Positions 41,825 through 52,080 are shown, counted from the first letter of the stretch. The stretch is 64,000 bases of DNA from Listeria monocytogenes ATCC 19117 (GCF_000307025.1 NC_018584.1:1550001-1614000); one strand, 5' to 3'. Made by a program: numbers and translations. Notes: a model not told the origin generated them from the letters alone.

Positions 41825-42285
41825 CTATCTTTATTTTTTTCCATTAAATCTTTTAACTCTTCGACAAACACACTAATATCTTTAAATTGGCGATACACCG
41901 AAGCGAAGCGCACGTAGGCTACTTCATCGAGATTCGCTAATTTATTCATCACTTTTTCACCAATTAAGTCAGACGCGATTTCACTGTCTCCAATATTTCG
42001 CAGTTCACGTTCTACCTCATTGACAATTTCTTCAATTTGTTCAGCGCTAACTGGTCGTTTTTCACATGCTCTTATTAAGCCGCGTCGCACTTTTTCACGA
42101 GCGAATTCTTCTCTTGCTCCATCTTTTTTCACAACTATTAAAGGACTCTCTTCTACCTTTTCAAAAGTAGTAAAACGAAATCCGCATTTTTCACATTCAC
42201 GCCGTCTTCGGATGGAATTGCCATCATCTGCCGGTCTTGAGTCTACAACACGTGTACCATTATATTGACAAGTAGGACATCTCAC
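41821..42285 (-). CDS. nrdR: Transcriptional repressor NrdR
   Basis: 154 residues. A zinc ribbon with Cys3, Cys6, Cys31 and Cys34 is followed by an ATP-cone domain (about 46-136). It senses ATP/dATP and represses ribonucleotide reductase genes. The GTG at 42285 has AGGAGTGAG. It heads an operon with dnaB and dnaI, linking dNTP supply with replication initiation, an arrangement common in Bacilli. I saw no obvious paired NrdR boxes in its own promoter. Confidence 0.97.
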   Translation of the reverse strand: MRCPTCQYNGTRVVDSRPADDGNSIRRRRECEKCGFRFTTFEKVEESPLIVVKKDGAREEFAREKVRRGLIRACEKRPVSAEQIEEIVNEVERELRNIGDSEIASDLIGEKVMNKLANLDEVAYVRFASVYRQFKDISVFVEELKDLMEKNKDR

Positions 42286-42336
42286 AAAAACTCACTCCTA
42301 TCTCTAGCTTTCTCTATCTGTTTATTTGTATGCCTC

Positions 42337-42345
42337 ATTATACCA
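42337..42345 (-). promoter_or_regulatory. Extended -10 promoter of nrdR-dnaB-dnaI
   Basis: TGGTATAAT on the minus strand (TATAAT at 42337-42342) in the 77-nt gap after coaE. The -35 is weak, so the extended -10 probably matters. Confidence 0.65.
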
Positions 42346-42362
42346 TGTGAAAGTAAGGGTGG

Positions 42363-42965
42363 CTATTTGTTCTTTACAAAACGCTTGATAAATGTAAGAA
42401 CTTGTTTTTGTGTCTTTTCAAGTGATTCATTATTATCGATGACAAAATCAGCTTTTCTCGCCTTTTCATCGATTCCCATTTGGCTTTCAATTCTTCTTAA
42501 TGCATCTTCTTTTGTTAGATTATTTCGCTCCATCAGGCGTTTTAACTCTGTTTCAGGGGTGGTCCAAACAACAACTATTTTATCCACCAACGATTCTAAA
42601 TGACTTTCAAACAAAAGCGGAATATCGAAAAAGACAAGCTCCTCTCCTGCTTCAAAAAAACGTTCGCGCGCTTCCAACATATAGTCTTTCACACGTGGAT
42701 GCGTAATTTCATTTAACTTTTCACGCTTTTCCTTATCTTTAAAAATAATTTCTCCTAATTTAGCTCGATTTAATGTGCCATCTGCAAGTAAAATTTCTTC
42801 CCCAAAATAAGCAACGATTTCTTTTAGTCCTTCTGTGCCACGCTCCACTACTTTTCTAGCAGCAATATCTGCATCTACTAATGGAATACCCGCTTGCTGA
42901 ATCATGTTACTCACTGTTGATTTCCCTGTTGCTACACTTCCTGTTAATCCAATCGTTTTCCCCAT
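42363..42965 (-). CDS. coaE: Dephospho-CoA kinase
   Basis: 200 residues, the usual length. P-loop GSVATGKST at 9-17, VDADIAARKVVE and FFDIPLLFE are CoaE hallmarks. It catalyses the last step of coenzyme A synthesis. It follows mutM by 16 nt in the polA-mutM-coaE order conserved in Bacilli. The ribosome site is weak (AAAGCGAG), suggesting dependence on upstream translation. Confidence 0.96.
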   Translation of the reverse strand: MGKTIGLTGSVATGKSTVSNMIQQAGIPLVDADIAARKVVERGTEGLKEIVAYFGEEILLADGTLNRAKLGEIIFKDKEKREKLNEITHPRVKDYMLEARERFFEAGEELVFFDIPLLFESHLESLVDKIVVVWTTPETELKRLMERNNLTKEDALRRIESQMGIDEKARKADFVIDNNESLEKTQKQVLTFIKRFVKNK

Positions 42966-42981
42966 GATTTCAGCTCGCTTT

Positions 42982-43803
42982 CTATTTTTGGCAATTCGGG
43001 CAAAAATGTGTCCCGCGTCCGTTTAATTTAATTTTTTCAATTGGCGTTCCACAAACAACACACGGTTCGTCTGTTTTGCCGTATACTTTTAATTTATCTT
43101 GATATTGTCCAAGCTTCCCTTGCGAATTTACATATGTTCTGACAGTGGAGCCACCAAGTGCTACAGCTTCAGTCATAATACTTTTCGTCGCTTCAAAAAT
43201 ACGTTTGATTTCTTTGTCTGAAAGTGAGTTAGCTGCTCTTTCCGGGCGCACTTTTGCTTCAAAACAAATTTCATCCGCATAAATATTTCCTACTCCGGCT
43301 ACTAACTTTTGATCAAGTAAAGCCGTTTTGATGGCGCGGCTTGTTTTTTTTACACCAGTCGCAAAATCCGTTAATGTAAAGGCTTGCGTCAGCGGTTCTG
43401 GGCCAAGCTTTTTAATCGACCGCGTTTCACCCTCACCGTATTTATTTGTTACTTCCATCGTGCCAAATTTTCGCACATCTAAAAAACGCAATTCCGTGTG
43501 ATCTTCAAAATGAAAAATAATATGCGTATGCTTGCTAACCTCTTCCTTTTCATCCATTAACCGAAATTTACCTTCCATTCGTAAATGCGATAAAATCGTA
43601 CAGTTGGTTAAGTCAAAAAGTAAGAATTTACCACGACGGCGTACACCCTCTATTTCTTGCCCGACAAGCATATGCACAAACTCATCGGGTGGTGTTGATA
43701 CAATCATTTTTGGAACACGAACAATTACTTGATCTATTTTTTTACCTGGGACTAATTCTTGTAAAGTTGCGCGGACATTTTCTACTTCCGGCATTTCTGG
43801 CAT
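42982..43803 (-). CDS. mutM: Formamidopyrimidine-DNA glycosylase
   Basis: 273 residues from MPEMPEVENV. After Met removal, Pro2 is the catalytic nucleophile and Glu3 the acid, so this exact start is required; GGGGAG precedes it. The helix-two-turn-helix region (LVAGVGNIYADE) and the C-terminal zinc finger (CVVCGTP ... CPNC) are intact. It excises oxidised purines such as 8-oxoguanine and nicks the strand. Co-transcribed with polA. Confidence 0.97.
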   Translation of the reverse strand: MPEMPEVENVRATLQELVPGKKIDQVIVRVPKMIVSTPPDEFVHMLVGQEIEGVRRRGKFLLFDLTNCTILSHLRMEGKFRLMDEKEEVSKHTHIIFHFEDHTELRFLDVRKFGTMEVTNKYGEGETRSIKKLGPEPLTQAFTLTDFATGVKKTSRAIKTALLDQKLVAGVGNIYADEICFEAKVRPERAANSLSDKEIKRIFEATKSIMTEAVALGGSTVRTYVNSQGKLGQYQDKLKVYGKTDEPCVVCGTPIEKIKLNGRGTHFCPNCQK

Positions 43804-43826
43804 ATATAAACTCCCCGTTTCTCTAT

Positions 43827-46454
43827 TTATTTCGCGTCGTACCAAGTGTCACCAAATGCGCTATCTACTTTTAGCGGTACAGAAAGCTCTACTGCATTTT
43901 CCATAACATCTGGGACAATTTCTTCTAATTTAGCGATTTCAGCTTCAGGCGCCTCGAAGATTAATTCATCGTGTACTTGTAGTAATAATTTTGCTTCTAA
44001 TTTTTCAGATACTAAACGCTCGCTCATCAGAATCATCGCTTTTTTGATAATATCAGCGGCACTACCTTGAATAGGCGTGTTCATCGCCGTTCTTTCTGCA
44101 AATCCGCGAACATTAAAATTACGACTGACAATCTCTGGAATATACCGACGACGATGTAAAATGGTCTCTACATAGCCTTTTTCTTTCGCAAAACGAACGA
44201 TATCTTGCATATATTCTTTCACAGCTGGATAGCTCACAAAATAACGATCAATAAAGTCTTTTGCTTCTTTACGCGTAATACCAAGGTTTTGCGAAAGCCC
44301 ATAATCACTAATTCCATATACAATACCAAAGTTTACCGCTTTAGCCTGACGACGCATTAATGAATCCACTTCGTCTTGCTCAACATGAAACACGTCCATC
44401 GCCGTTTTCGTATGAATATCATAATCGTGCTTAAATGCATAAATTAAATTTTCATCTTCCGAAATATGTGCTAAGACTCTCAGCTCTACTTGAGAATAAT
44501 CGGCTGAAAACATTTTCCAACCTGGTTTACTCGGTACGAAAACTTGTCTAATTTTCCGTCCTTCTTCTAAACGAATAGGGATATTTTGCAAGTTCGGATC
44601 AACTGAACTTAAGCGTCCTGTTTGCGTTAATGTTTGGTTGAAACGTGTGTGTACTTTATGTGTTTCTTTATCTGTCACTTTAAGCAGCCCTTCGATATAA
44701 GTGGACTGAATTTTACCAAGTTGACGATATAACAAAATTTCATCAATAATCGCGTGTTTACCAGATAAACTTTCCAGTACATCGGCAGCCGTTGAATAAC
44801 CTGTTTTTGTTTTCTTGACAGCTGGGAGACCAAGCTTTTCAAATAAAATCACACCTAGTTGTTTCGGTGAATTAATATTGAATTCTTCGCCGGCTAGAGA
44901 ATGGATCGACTCTTCCAATGTTTTCAGTCTACCCGCTAGCTCCACTTTCATATTCTCTAGACGTTCTGTATCTACACTAACCCCTTGCATTTCCATTTCT
45001 GCTAATACAAAAGTTAGAGGTAGCTCAAGGTCTTCCATCAAAGCTAGTTGTTCATTTTCTTCTAAATCATCAACTAGTCTTTTCTCTAAGTCAGCAATAG
45101 CCACTGCTTTTCTAGCTAAGTGTGCCGCAACAATGCTTTCTTCAGGAGTGCTACGTTTAGCACCTTTTCCGTAGACTGCTTCATCTGTTTCTACTTCTGT
45201 GTAATCATGTCGTATTGCAACACTTGTAAAGTCATCAATCGAATCAGATGGATTTAGCAAGTAAGATGCTAACATGATATCAAAGGTGATACCAGAAATG
45301 GCCAAACCAATGCGGTTCATTGCAACCATTGTTTTCTTCGCATCGTACACTACTTTTGTTTGATCACTTTCTACCCATTTGCGGAATACCTCACTACTTT
45401 CGGCTGTTTCTTTTGTAAAGAAATACGTCCCTTGGCTAGAATGTACTGTTAATCCAATGAAATTAGCTGTATGGTAATTATCGTTTTCTAGCTCCACATA
45501 AAGCGCGGTTTTCCCACCAAAATGTTTTTCTTTTAATTCTGTTACGATTTCAAAAGACAACTCTTTTAGTTCTTTCGTTTCTTCTGGTGTATCTCCCTCG
45601 ATATTTTTCAAAAGTGTTGTAAAATTCATTTCTTTTAATAAAGGGATAACTTTTTCTGTTTGATAGCCGTCGTATTTCGTGCTTTCGACCGTGCATTCAA
45701 TCGGTGAATCCACATTGATTGTAGCTAACTCTTTACTTAAAATAGCTAATTCTTTATTTTCCAGTACTTTTTCTTTTAGTTTTTTACCGGAAATTTCCTC
45801 GGCATGCTCTAACACACTTTCCACCGTTCCACCAAATTCATGTAAGAGTTTTAAGGCAGTTTTTTCACCAACGCCTGGAATACCAGGAATATTATCGGAG
45901 GAATCACCCATTAAGCCTTTCATATCAATGATTTGTTCAGGAGTCAGATTGTATTTTTCTTTTAGTGTTTCTGGTGTGTTGGTTTCCATATCGGCTATGC
46001 CTTTTTTAGTAATATAAACCGTTGTTTTTTCAGAAGCTAATTGCGTTAAGTCGCGGTCTCCGGTAATGATTGCTACTTCCATTCCATCTGCTTCTGCTTT
46101 TTTCGTCAATGTTCCGATAATATCATCTGCCTCGTAATTGGCAAGTTCATATTGCGGGATATCATACGCCGTTAAAAGTTCTCGGATGAATGGAAACTGT
46201 TCAGATAACTCACTTGGGGTTTTTTGACGTCCGCCTTTATAACCTTTAAATGTTGTATGCCTGAAAGTTGTTTTTCCAGCATCAAATGCAACGAGCACAT
46301 GGCTAGGTTTTTCTTTTTCGAGTACATTCATCAACATCATTGCGAAACCATACACCGCATTTGTGTAAACACCTTTATCATTATTTAAAAGCGGTAAAGC
46401 ATAAAAGGCGCGATTCGCAATACTATTTCCATCAATTAATACTAATTTATTCAC
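43827..46454 (-). CDS. polA: DNA polymerase I
   Basis: 875 residues from a GTG with GAGGAGGA 7 nt upstream; the longer ATG frame begins in the leader. The N-terminal 5' nuclease domain (GDSSDNIPGIPGVGEKTA) is intact. The 3'-5' exonuclease-like domain keeps its fold but lacks the metal-binding Asp/Glu residues of E. coli Pol I (LYVELEND in place of DTETD), as in other Bacilli. The polymerase domain has DYSQVELRVLAHIS, the O-helix RRQAKAVNFGIVYG and QVHDELIFE. It acts in Okazaki fragment maturation and repair. It heads polA-mutM-coaE. Confidence 0.97.
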   Translation of the reverse strand: MNKLVLIDGNSIANRAFYALPLLNNDKGVYTNAVYGFAMMLMNVLEKEKPSHVLVAFDAGKTTFRHTTFKGYKGGRQKTPSELSEQFPFIRELLTAYDIPQYELANYEADDIIGTLTKKAEADGMEVAIITGDRDLTQLASEKTTVYITKKGIADMETNTPETLKEKYNLTPEQIIDMKGLMGDSSDNIPGIPGVGEKTALKLLHEFGGTVESVLEHAEEISGKKLKEKVLENKELAILSKELATINVDSPIECTVESTKYDGYQTEKVIPLLKEMNFTTLLKNIEGDTPEETKELKELSFEIVTELKEKHFGGKTALYVELENDNYHTANFIGLTVHSSQGTYFFTKETAESSEVFRKWVESDQTKVVYDAKKTMVAMNRIGLAISGITFDIMLASYLLNPSDSIDDFTSVAIRHDYTEVETDEAVYGKGAKRSTPEESIVAAHLARKAVAIADLEKRLVDDLEENEQLALMEDLELPLTFVLAEMEMQGVSVDTERLENMKVELAGRLKTLEESIHSLAGEEFNINSPKQLGVILFEKLGLPAVKKTKTGYSTAADVLESLSGKHAIIDEILLYRQLGKIQSTYIEGLLKVTDKETHKVHTRFNQTLTQTGRLSSVDPNLQNIPIRLEEGRKIRQVFVPSKPGWKMFSADYSQVELRVLAHISEDENLIYAFKHDYDIHTKTAMDVFHVEQDEVDSLMRRQAKAVNFGIVYGISDYGLSQNLGITRKEAKDFIDRYFVSYPAVKEYMQDIVRFAKEKGYVETILHRRRYIPEIVSRNFNVRGFAERTAMNTPIQGSAADIIKKAMILMSERLVSEKLEAKLLLQVHDELIFEAPEAEIAKLEEIVPDVMENAVELSVPLKVDSAFGDTWYDAK

Positions 46455-46510
46455 AGGGATATCCTCCTCGATATTGTCATTCACTTGTGTCTATTTTACC
46501 ATAGGAACAT

Positions 46511-46553
46511 AAAAACAAACCACTTATCCGAATGGGATTAAATGGTTTGTTTT
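46511..46553 (-). terminator. Terminator of citZ-icd
   Basis: A long stem (AACAAACCA with TGGTTTGTT plus inner ATCC/GGAT pairs) and a TTTTTATG tail on the minus strand, between icd and polA. Confidence 0.85.
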
Positions 46554-46618
46554 AAAAACGTATATTTATGGTTAAAAATAAAAATACAGACTAGTTTTAG
46601 AAGTTAAAATGGATTGTT

Positions 46619-47881
46619 TTAGAAATTTTTTATTAATTCATCTGCAAATTCCGAACATTTAACTTCTGTCGCACCATCCATTAATCGAGCAAAATCATAA
46701 GTTACGGTTTTCGCAGCGATTGTTTTTTCCATTGACTGATTAATTAATGCAGCCGCTTCACCCCAACCAATATGTTCAAGAAGAAGTGTCCCAGATAAAA
46801 TAACTGATGAAGGATTCACTTTATCAAGACCTGCATATTTCGGTGCAGTACCATGCGTCGCTTCGAAAATTGCATGGCCAGTTAAGTAGTTAATGTTTGC
46901 TCCTGGAGCAATACCGATTCCGCCTACTTGAGCAGCAAGTGCATCAGAAATGTAATCTCCATTCAAGTTCATTGTAGCAACTACATCAAATTCAGCCGGG
47001 CGAGTTAAGATTTGTTGCAAGAAAATATCCGCAATCGAATCTTTGACTAAAATTTTCCCAGCAGCAAGCGCTTCTTTTTGTTTCGCATCAGCAACTTCTG
47101 TTCCTTCTGCTTCTTTAATGCGATCATACTCATTCCAAGTAAATACTTTATCGCCATATTCGCGTTCACATAAGTCATAGCCCCAATTTTTGAAAGCTCC
47201 TTCTGTGAATTTCATGATATTCCCTTTGTGTACAAGCGTTAATGATTTACGACCTTCTTTAATTGCATATTCAATCGCCGAACGCACTAAACGCTCTGTT
47301 CCCTCTTTGGAAATTGGCTTAATACCAATACCAGAAGTTTCCGGGAAACGAATTTTGTCAACGCCAAACTCAGATTTTAAGAAGTCGATTAGTTTTTTTG
47401 ATTCTTCGCTGCCTTCTTTAAATTCAATCCCTGCATATATATCTTCTGTATTCTCACGGAAAATGACCATATCTGTGTCTTCCGGACGTTTCACCGGTGA
47501 AGGAACGCCTTTGAAATAACGAACTGGACGTAAACAAACATATAAATCTAACTCTTGGCGCAGGGCAACGTTTAACGAACGAATGCCTCCACCGATTGGA
47601 GTAGTAAGCGGTCCTTTAATAGCAATCAAATATTCATCAATTGTATCTAAAGTCGCTTGTGGTAACCATTCTCCTGTTTGTTTAAATGCTTTTTCACCAG
47701 CTAATACTTCTTTCCAAGCAATTTCTTTTTCGCCATTGTAAGCTTTTTTTACTGCGGCATCTAAAACGCGTTTTGCAGCTGCCCAGATGTCTGGACCAGT
47801 TCCGTCCCCTTCAATAAAAGGAATGACTGGGTTGTTTGGTGTTTTGAGCACACCGTTTTCTACTTGAATTTTTTGACTCAT
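46619..47881 (-). CDS. icd: Isocitrate dehydrogenase (NADP-dependent type)
   Basis: 420 residues. It oxidatively decarboxylates isocitrate to 2-oxoglutarate. Family marks: [12 protein letters not shown], the substrate region [26 protein letters not shown] in part, [26 protein letters not shown] and GTAPKYAG. The ATG at 47881 has GAGGAGG. It follows citZ by 19 nt. In B. subtilis mdh comes next; here a terminator and polA follow. The pair supplies 2-oxoglutarate for glutamate synthesis. Confidence 0.97.
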   Translation of the reverse strand: MSQKIQVENGVLKTPNNPVIPFIEGDGTGPDIWAAAKRVLDAAVKKAYNGEKEIAWKEVLAGEKAFKQTGEWLPQATLDTIDEYLIAIKGPLTTPIGGGIRSLNVALRQELDLYVCLRPVRYFKGVPSPVKRPEDTDMVIFRENTEDIYAGIEFKEGSEESKKLIDFLKSEFGVDKIRFPETSGIGIKPISKEGTERLVRSAIEYAIKEGRKSLTLVHKGNIMKFTEGAFKNWGYDLCEREYGDKVFTWNEYDRIKEAEGTEVADAKQKEALAAGKILVKDSIADIFLQQILTRPAEFDVVATMNLNGDYISDALAAQVGGIGIAPGANINYLTGHAIFEATHGTAPKYAGLDKVNPSSVILSGTLLLEHIGWGEAAALINQSMEKTIAAKTVTYDFARLMDGATEVKCSEFADELIKNF

Positions 47882-47900
47882 AAAGTTTGTTCCTCCTCGA

Positions 47901-49022
47901 TTAAATTCGTTCTTCTACAGGTAAATAACTTCTATTTTCAGGTCCAACGTAAATTGCACGCGGACGAATAAGACGATTATCACGGTATTGCTCGAAAATG
48001 TGTGCTAACCAACCAGATACACGACTTACAGAAAACACAAGCGTAAACAAGTCGCGGTCAATACCAAGCGCATGATAAACGGAGGCTGAATAGAAATCGA
48101 CATTCGGTTTTAAGTGTTTCAATTCCCAAACAGATTCTTCTACTTGCAGCGAAATATCAAACCATTTCTCTTCGCCTTTTTCAGCAGTTAACTTTCTGGA
48201 CATTTCACGCAAATGTTGCGCACGAGGATCTCCGCCGCGATAAACACGGTGACCAAATCCCATAATCTTTTGCTTCGTATCAATTTTTTCTTGAATGTAA
48301 TTACGCACATCACCAGCTTGGTCAATTTCTTCTAACATATCAAATACGCGTTCATTGGCACCACCATGAAGCGGGCCTTTCAGCGCACCGATTGCAGCTG
48401 TTACGCCGGAATAAACATCCGAAAGCGTTGCCACACAAACTCGCGCTGTAAAAGTAGACGCATTAAATTCGTGATCAGCGTGCAGTACGAGCGCTTTATT
48501 CATTGCTTCTACTGATAATGCATCTGCTTCTTCTCCTGTAATCATATATAGGAAATTTGCTGCCATATTTAAATCTTCTCTCGGTGGAATTGGATCGAGT
48601 CCGCGACGAATTCTGGAAAAAGCGGCAACAATGGTTGGCATTTTTGCTTGAAGTCGCAAACCTTTACGGTAAACTGCTTCCCCGTCGTCTAATTCAGCTT
48701 CTGTATCAAATACACCGAGCATAGAAACTGTAGTTCTTAAAACACTCATCGGATGTAATTTTTGGTGATTTTGCATTCTTAAGCTCGTAATGATTGTTTC
48801 AGACACTGCCATATTTTCTTGGATTTCTCGTTTAAATTTTTTAAATTCATCTTTATTCGGCAAACGTAAATGCCATAATAAGTAAATCACTTCTTCAAAA
48901 GAAGCGTTATTTTCCATTAAATCGTCAATACCATAGCCAACATAAGTTAACATATCATCAATGATAGAGCTAATGGAAGTTTCAGCAACATATACATTTT
49001 CTAAGCCTTTAGATAACGTCAT
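47901..49022 (-). CDS. citZ: Citrate synthase II
   Basis: 373 residues. It condenses oxaloacetate and acetyl-CoA. Active-site histidines lie in [12 protein letters not shown] and [14 protein letters not shown], with [13 protein letters not shown] between, and the catalytic Asp in [13 protein letters not shown]. The N-terminus is the short type of Gram-positive citrate synthases. It lies between the small gene at 49059 and icd. Published work on L. monocytogenes describes citZ in an operon repressed by CcpC; the matching operator is visible upstream. Confidence 0.97.
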   Translation of the reverse strand: MTLSKGLENVYVAETSISSIIDDMLTYVGYGIDDLMENNASFEEVIYLLWHLRLPNKDEFKKFKREIQENMAVSETIITSLRMQNHQKLHPMSVLRTTVSMLGVFDTEAELDDGEAVYRKGLRLQAKMPTIVAAFSRIRRGLDPIPPREDLNMAANFLYMITGEEADALSVEAMNKALVLHADHEFNASTFTARVCVATLSDVYSGVTAAIGALKGPLHGGANERVFDMLEEIDQAGDVRNYIQEKIDTKQKIMGFGHRVYRGGDPRAQHLREMSRKLTAEKGEEKWFDISLQVEESVWELKHLKPNVDFYSASVYHALGIDRDLFTLVFSVSRVSGWLAHIFEQYRDNRLIRPRAIYVGPENRSYLPVEERI

Positions 49023-49058
49023 TTCATTTCCTCCTTTTATCCTTTTTTACGTATGTAC

Positions 49059-49520
49059 TTATTTTATGAATGCAACTAACTGCATTGCCATGTACGCAAT
49101 ACCAGCTGCAATTACTGGTCCAGCAGCAATCCCTCTAAAAAGCACCACTGCTAAAATGGTCCCGAATACTAGTGAGACAGTCACTTGTGGATCAACGGCC
49201 ATATAGCCTACACCTTTTTTCGCTAAGATAGAAACGGCAATTCCTGCACCAAGGCCAATCCAGCCAGCTGCCGATTTGAAAGAATCAATTAAATCTTTAA
49301 AACCGATTTGACCAGTTGCGATTGGAATTAAGATAGCAACCGTAATAATCGTTACACCCCAATTTATCCCTTTTGCTTGAATCATTTCCATTGCTTTGCC
49401 ATCGACGTGAAATAACTTCAACAAAATAACGACAGCTACAGCAATGATAAGCGAATTATTTTTTGCTATAAGTCCGAGAAGTAAAAAAAGAAGTAAAAAC
49501 AACATACTTTCCGTAAACAT
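49059..49520 (-). CDS. DUF441-family integral membrane protein
   Basis: 153 residues with four hydrophobic helices (about 3-35, 50-72, 88-104 and 111-150) and little polar sequence. It matches the DUF441/YtwI type found beside citrate synthase in Bacilli. Function unknown. Its promoter, 49 nt upstream, carries a CcpC operator and drives this gene, citZ and icd, so it is co-regulated with the citrate branch; transport of a related metabolite is possible but not shown. Confidence 0.85.
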   Translation of the reverse strand: MFTESMLFLLLFLLLGLIAKNNSLIIAVAVVILLKLFHVDGKAMEMIQAKGINWGVTIITVAILIPIATGQIGFKDLIDSFKSAAGWIGLGAGIAVSILAKKGVGYMAVDPQVTVSLVFGTILAVVLFRGIAAGPVIAAGIAYMAMQLVAFIK

Positions 49521-49568
49521 ATTAAGTCACCTTTCAATATCACGCATCTAGGAAGCGAGATAACAATT

Positions 49569-49591
49569 ATTATATCATAAACATACCTTAT
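49569..49591 (-). promoter_or_regulatory. CcpC-regulated promoter of lmo1568-citZ-icd
   Basis: TGATATAAT (TATAAT at 49569-49574) with, just upstream, ATAA-N7-TTAT at 49577-49591, an exact CcpC box. The operator covers the spacer and -35 region, a repressing position. It agrees with published CcpC control of L. monocytogenes citZ from a promoter upstream of lmo1568. Confidence 0.8.
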
Positions 49592-49640
49592 AGTAATACT
49601 AAAATGCCATAAGGAAAATGAATTGCCCTTTTTTCAATGA

Positions 49641-49672
49641 AACCTCTATAGAAAGTTTTTCCCATAGAGGTT
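49641..49672 (-). terminator. Hairpin after fxsA
   Basis: A 9-bp stem AACCTCTAT/ATAGAGGTT with a 14-nt loop; the T run on the minus strand is poor. Partial terminator at best, consistent with reported read-through from the distal promoter into citZ. Confidence 0.5.
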
Positions 49673-49676
49673 TTAA

Positions 49677-50054
49677 TTACATATCAAAATAATAATATTG
49701 CGTATGTTTCTTTTGATTTCCAAGCCATTTTGTTAATTTTGGTTTTAATAGTTTGCGGGAAAATGGAATAAAAATGAGTAGTCCAAGTATAGTTGTTATA
49801 ACACCTGGAATAATTAATAAAAACCCGGCGATAAAAAAGCACAGACTATCCAACAAATACGGGGCTACAGTGCGGCCATCTCGTAAATTTCGGAAAAGGT
49901 TGCCACCAAGCCGTTTGAAAATAAAAACACCAAAGGCACTTGAAGCTGCCTGAATAAAAAGAAGTGGCCAAAAGCCAATTACTTGGAATAACCAAACGTA
50001 CATAATCAATTCTATTAAGCCATATAAAGCCCAATAAAGAATAAATTTTCTCAT
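49677..50054 (-). CDS. fxsA: FxsA family cytoplasmic-membrane protein
   Basis: 125 residues with three or four membrane helices and the FxsA hallmark region GVFIFKRLGGNLFRNLRDGR, then LLIIPGVITTILGLLIFIP. E. coli FxsA, when overproduced, relieves exclusion of phage T7 by F plasmids; its normal function is unknown. The ATG at 50054 has a GGAG site. It is the first gene of the transcript that can read through into the citZ genes. Confidence 0.9.
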   Translation of the reverse strand: MRKFILYWALYGLIELIMYVWLFQVIGFWPLLFIQAASSAFGVFIFKRLGGNLFRNLRDGRTVAPYLLDSLCFFIAGFLLIIPGVITTILGLLIFIPFSRKLLKPKLTKWLGNQKKHTQYYYFDM

Positions 50055-50080
50055 AAAATCAACTCCAATACTTACTCTCT

Positions 50081-50086
50081 ATTATA
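50081..50086 (-). promoter_or_regulatory. -10 element of the fxsA promoter
   Basis: A perfect TATAAT on the minus strand about 27 nt before the fxsA ATG; the -35 (TTTTCG region) is weak. It probably corresponds to the distal promoter reported for the citZ operon. Confidence 0.55.
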
Positions 50087-50127
50087 ACCTATTTTGGCGT
50101 AATCGAAAAACAATACAGGCGTGCGCA

Positions 50128-50159
50128 TAAAAAAAGCGTCCCGCATGCGGGACGCTTTT
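50128..50159 (-). terminator. Terminator of pykA
   Basis: A 28-nt inverted repeat AAAAGCGTCCCGC-AT-GCGGGACGCTTTT (50132-50159) with a T7 tail on the minus strand; the strongest hairpin in the window. Confidence 0.95.
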
Positions 50160-50172
50160 AGAAAGTTAACTA

Positions 50173-51930
50173 TTAATGTGTTGCTGTTTTGCCGTTATAT
50201 ACAACACCTTGACGAGAATCAACAGTAATGATTTCACCGTCTTTTACAAGAGATGTTGCATCTTTAGCGCCAACGATGACAGGAATGCCTAGGTTGATTC
50301 CTACAACTGCTGCGTGGCTAGTCAAGCCGCCTTCTTCCACAACAACTGCTGCACTTTTCTCGAATGCAGGTAGCATTTCTTTATCCGTTGTTTTAACGAT
50401 TAAGATTCCGCCTTCTTCTGCTTTTTCAAGTGCTTCTGCATTGGATTTAGCAACGATTGCTTTACCGATAACAGATTTGCTGCCAATACCTTGGCCTTTA
50501 ACAACTTTTTCACCAATTAATTGGATTTTCATTACGTTTGTTGTTCCACTTTCAGTAACTGGAACACCAGCAGTGATGATAATTAAGTCGCCTTGTTTTG
50601 CAACGCCAGAAGCAAGAGATTCTTTCACTGCAAGGTCGAACATTTCATCTGTGTTGCTAACTGGAGTAGCTAGGCGAGGATAAACACCCCATGAAAGTGC
50701 TAAACCGCGGTATACATGCTCGTTGAATGTTACAGCAACGATATGAGATTTAGGACGGTATTTAGAGATCATACGCGCTGTGTGACCACTTTGAGTCGCA
50801 GCAACAATAGTTTGTACATTTAGGTTTTTCGCAGTATGGCCAACTGCTTGACCGATAGCTTCTGTCATATCCGTATTTTCGTGAAGTTTAAGTGCAAATT
50901 TATCTTGAGCAACTAGTACTTCTTCTGTACGAACAGCGATTTTCGCCATCATTTTAACTGCTTCTACTGGATAATCCCCAGCAGCTGTTTCACCGGACAA
51001 CATAATTGCATCTGTTCCATCAAAAATCGCATTCGCTACGTCACTTGCTTCAGCGCGAGTTGGACGTGGGTTACGTTGCATGGAATCAAGCATTTGTGTT
51101 GCAGTAATAACAGGTTTACCAAGTTTATTACATTTTCTGATAAGTTCTTTTTGTACAATCGGAACTTCTTCAGCTGGAATTTCAACACCAAGGTCCCCAC
51201 GAGCAACCATTAGGCCTTGAGATACTTGTAAGATTTCGTCGATATTATCAACGCCTTCTTGGTTTTCGATTTTAGGAATGATTTGTACGTGAGTTGCATT
51301 GTGCTCTTCTAGAATTTTAGTGATTTCAAGAACATCTGTAGCACGACGTACGAAAGATGCAGCGATAAAATCAATACCTTGTTCTAAACCAAAGCGGATA
51401 TCAGCAGCATCTTTTTCTGTGATTCCTGGTAGGTTGATAGAAACGTTTGGTACGTTAACACCTTTTTTATTTTTAAGTACACCTGGGTTAAGTACTTTTG
51501 TTACTAGTTCGCGATTAGCTTCGTCTTTTTCGATTACTTCAAGACCGATTAAGCCGTCATCAAGTAAAATGGAAGAACCAATTTCTACATCATCGTAAAG
51601 TTCGCCGTAAGTCACGGAGAATTTTTCTTTTGTTCCTTCAACAGGAGTCATAGAAACACGTACAACATCACCTGTTTGGAATTCTAATTTTCCGCCGACC
51701 ATGTCGTTTGTACGGATTTCTGGACCTTTTGTATCAAGTAAGATAGCCACTTGTTTACCAGTTTTTTTCGATGCTTCGCGGATATTTACAATACGCGCAC
51801 CGTGCTCTTCAAAATCTCCGTGAGAGAAATTAAGACGTGCAACGTTCATTCCTGCTTCGATCAACTGAACTAATGTGTCAACTGACTCACTTGCAGGACC
51901 AATTGTACAAACAATTTTCGTTTTTTTCAT
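50173..51930 (-). CDS. pykA: Pyruvate kinase
   Basis: 585 residues, longer than the 470-residue E. coli type because of an extra C-terminal PEP-utiliser mobile domain ([21 protein letters not shown], about 520-575) typical of Bacilli. The core has [29 protein letters not shown] and [12 protein letters not shown]. It converts PEP and ADP to pyruvate and ATP. The ATG at 51930 has GGAGGAG. It follows pfkA, but a terminator and its own promoter lie between, so the two can be tuned separately. Confidence 0.97.
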   Translation of the reverse strand: MKKTKIVCTIGPASESVDTLVQLIEAGMNVARLNFSHGDFEEHGARIVNIREASKKTGKQVAILLDTKGPEIRTNDMVGGKLEFQTGDVVRVSMTPVEGTKEKFSVTYGELYDDVEIGSSILLDDGLIGLEVIEKDEANRELVTKVLNPGVLKNKKGVNVPNVSINLPGITEKDAADIRFGLEQGIDFIAASFVRRATDVLEITKILEEHNATHVQIIPKIENQEGVDNIDEILQVSQGLMVARGDLGVEIPAEEVPIVQKELIRKCNKLGKPVITATQMLDSMQRNPRPTRAEASDVANAIFDGTDAIMLSGETAAGDYPVEAVKMMAKIAVRTEEVLVAQDKFALKLHENTDMTEAIGQAVGHTAKNLNVQTIVAATQSGHTARMISKYRPKSHIVAVTFNEHVYRGLALSWGVYPRLATPVSNTDEMFDLAVKESLASGVAKQGDLIIITAGVPVTESGTTNVMKIQLIGEKVVKGQGIGSKSVIGKAIVAKSNAEALEKAEEGGILIVKTTDKEMLPAFEKSAAVVVEEGGLTSHAAVVGINLGIPVIVGAKDATSLVKDGEIITVDSRQGVVYNGKTATH

Positions 51931-51990
51931 GTTATTACTCCTCCTAGAACTTAGCTATTCATTCGTATTTATTATAAACATATCTTCCAC

Positions 51991-52019
51991 ATTTTACCAG
52001 TAACAACCTTGTAAAACAA
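51991..52019 (-). promoter_or_regulatory. Predicted promoter of pykA
   Basis: TTGTTT (52014-52019), a 17-nt spacer and TAAAAT (51991-51996), with a second TATAAT about 20 nt downstream. Located between the pfkA terminator and pykA. Confidence 0.5.
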
Positions 52020-52068
52020 GTAAGTTTGTGAATAAAATCGCAATCAACCTGCATGGTAACGATAACAA

Positions 52069-52080
52069 GAAAACGTTTTC
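52069..52080. promoter_or_regulatory. cre-like palindrome upstream of pykA
   Basis: GAAAACGTTTTC is a perfect 12-bp palindrome matching the centre of the CcpA cre consensus (12 of 14 positions in the extended frame). It lies about 50 bp upstream of the predicted -35, a position more consistent with activation than repression. Confidence 0.5.

Noticed and set aside
43827-46454. Defective DNA polymerase I because the exonuclease residues are missing
   Set aside because: Loss of 3'-5' exonuclease residues is normal for Pol I of Bacilli; nuclease and polymerase domains are intact.
50228-50683. 151-codon plus-strand frame opposite pykA
   Set aside because: Antisense to an intact pyruvate kinase domain; no ribosome site or recognisable protein.
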